Source: Amblyornis subalaris
Taxonomy: Eukaryota > Chordata > Aves > Passeriformes > Ptilonorhynchidae
DNA length: 64,000 nt
Reading direction: 5' to 3'
Assembly: GCA_018881555.1 (NCBI GenBank)
Contig: JACAXG010000034.1
Coordinates: forward strand, 3,916,615-3,980,614
Shown piece after piece: positions 63,106 to 64,000 of the stretch. Below the pieces are notes generated by a model. That model searched no databases and was not told the origin of the DNA. It saw only the letters and a program-made list of their open reading frames with translations. The stretch's first letter is position 1, and each line of letters starts with the position of its first letter. The translations under genes were made by a program, and so were the position numbers.

Positions 63106-63125
63106 TTTATGTTATAATGTGCATT

Positions 63126-64000
63126 CTCTTTGCCTTCCTAAAAAGTTCATGAATGAGCTATGGATTTTTTGACCTACTAATAATATTTGCCTGCCATCCG
63201 TGGAGCTTTTCAAAGCTCTNCTTCTGAATGAATAATCTGACCCATGGCCCTGACCAAAACAAGTCAGAGCAAGGTCCAGGTCTTAGCTCAGTACCAAAGC
63301 TACGTCTTTACTCAGGTTCCACAATTCATTCCAGAGATAAAAGGCTAATCACAACATTCTTAGTATCACAATAAAGATAAACGATACATTAATTGCCCAG
63401 AATAGCTCCCAACATATAAATCTGAGTGCTGACTCAAGCTGCTTTCAGTACCTGCAAAAGTGAGCAGGAGGGTGGGGAGACAGAAGTTCAGGAGTTTCCT
63501 TGTGTAAGTTTGCACAGGCATTATTGCCCTATTGCCTAGATGCAGAGGTATTTCTACTGCTGCACAGAAAAGGAAATCACTCAGCTGAGTAAATCAGAAC
63601 AGGACTTGTCCAGCATTAATTTTTTTCAGCCTTTTTTTAAAAGTGGGTATTAAATACACATAAATAAGAACACCATACTACATACAATCATAGGTAAAAA
63701 TCTGTGTACATGAGCACAATGCAGATTTTTAACAACATGAGGGAGTGGTTGCTNGCTGCCTTTCCCAATAAAAACTAGGACCCAACGAATTATATTCATA
63801 CCAGCCAGATTCAAAGCAAACAACAAGAGATGACAAGTTATCAAAGGAGAGGATGTAAGACTTGTACACAGGTTCAAGTGGGAGCTGGAGTAGTACTTGA
63901 AGGAGATGTCTCAGGAGATGCCCTGGCCATCAGAGGCCACCCACGGGAGCAGCAAACACGGCTGCAGTGCTCCCCTTTCTGAAGGTGGCTTCAGGGGAAG
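63126..64000. other. Downstream intergenic sequence, nothing recognised
   Basis: Both strands were inspected for the 3' end of a convergent neighbour and no protein-like reading frame or domain was found. The last 150 bases are more GC-rich. Confidence 0.5.

Larger units (their letters stand above)
61043..63125 (+). other. SPHKAP: SPHKAP 3' untranslated region (extent inferred)
   Basis: The AT-rich sequence after the stop carries six AATAAA signals: 61129, 61588, 61680, 62006, 62995 and 63100. The last pair, followed by TGTGCATTCTCTTTG, is the best distal end; 61129 would give a very short UTR. A MIR remnant lies at about 61775-61947, inside a long isoform. The exact cleavage site cannot be set from sequence alone. 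Confidence 0.5.

Noticed and set aside
63126..64000. 3' end of a convergent neighbouring gene on the minus strand
   Set aside because: No WD-repeat or other protein-like terminal exon could be read in any frame.
1..64000. tRNA genes, rRNA, CRISPR arrays, operons
   Set aside because: No TRNA B-box-like GGTTCGANTC with a cloverleaf, no regularly spaced repeats, and the exon-intron structure is eukaryotic.

Overview
The window is a stretch of vertebrate nuclear genome, almost certainly from a bird. It holds one multi-exon gene on the + strand, SPHKAP (SPHK1 interactor, AKAP domain containing; also called SKIP), from its second coding exon to the stop codon and 3' untranslated region. Evidence for a bird is an antisense CR1 LINE 3' fragment, a degraded LTR of a type common in bird ERVL-like elements, a very old MIR/CORE-SINE remnant, and introns that are moderately AT-rich, repeat-poor and quite short. 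Isolated single N bases occur every few hundred bases, so this is a draft assembly.

Layout: 1-15160 is intron (the gene's first intron, open at the left edge). Eleven coding exons follow: 15161-15263, 21499-21609, 41231-41290, 44447-44581, 47945-48200, 48476-52211 (3.7 kb, about three quarters of the protein), 55351-55530, 57452-57538, 58532-58584, 58669-58853 and 60899-61042. All junctions are GT-AG, the phases are consistent throughout, and the joined frame gives about 1683 residues. The family protein has about 1700, so only a short N-terminal exon (roughly a dozen codons) is missing, probably beyond the left edge. The 3' UTR and several poly(A) signals lie in 61043 to about 63125. The last 0.9 kb shows no recognisable gene.

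SPHKAP is a neuronal and cardiac A-kinase anchoring protein, selective for the type I regulatory subunit of PKA, and related to AKAP11. The exons show a phospho-FFAT-like motif (ER/VAP binding), candidate amphipathic PKA-RI helices, two repeated Ser-rich/acidic helix modules, and the strongly conserved C-terminal domain shared with AKAP11.

I see no second protein-coding gene, tRNA, rRNA, CRISPR array or prokaryotic element. The many other open frames are short and have no recognisable domain. Observations worth a second look are mostly at the level of splicing (a triple CAG acceptor, a skippable 87-bp exon, an 84-bp intron, an intron whose retention would separate the FFAT part from the PKA anchor) and intronic DNA structure (an exact POU 'MORE' palindrome, other palindromes, small tandem duplications, and an intronic segment open in three frames). 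I found no clear undescribed system.
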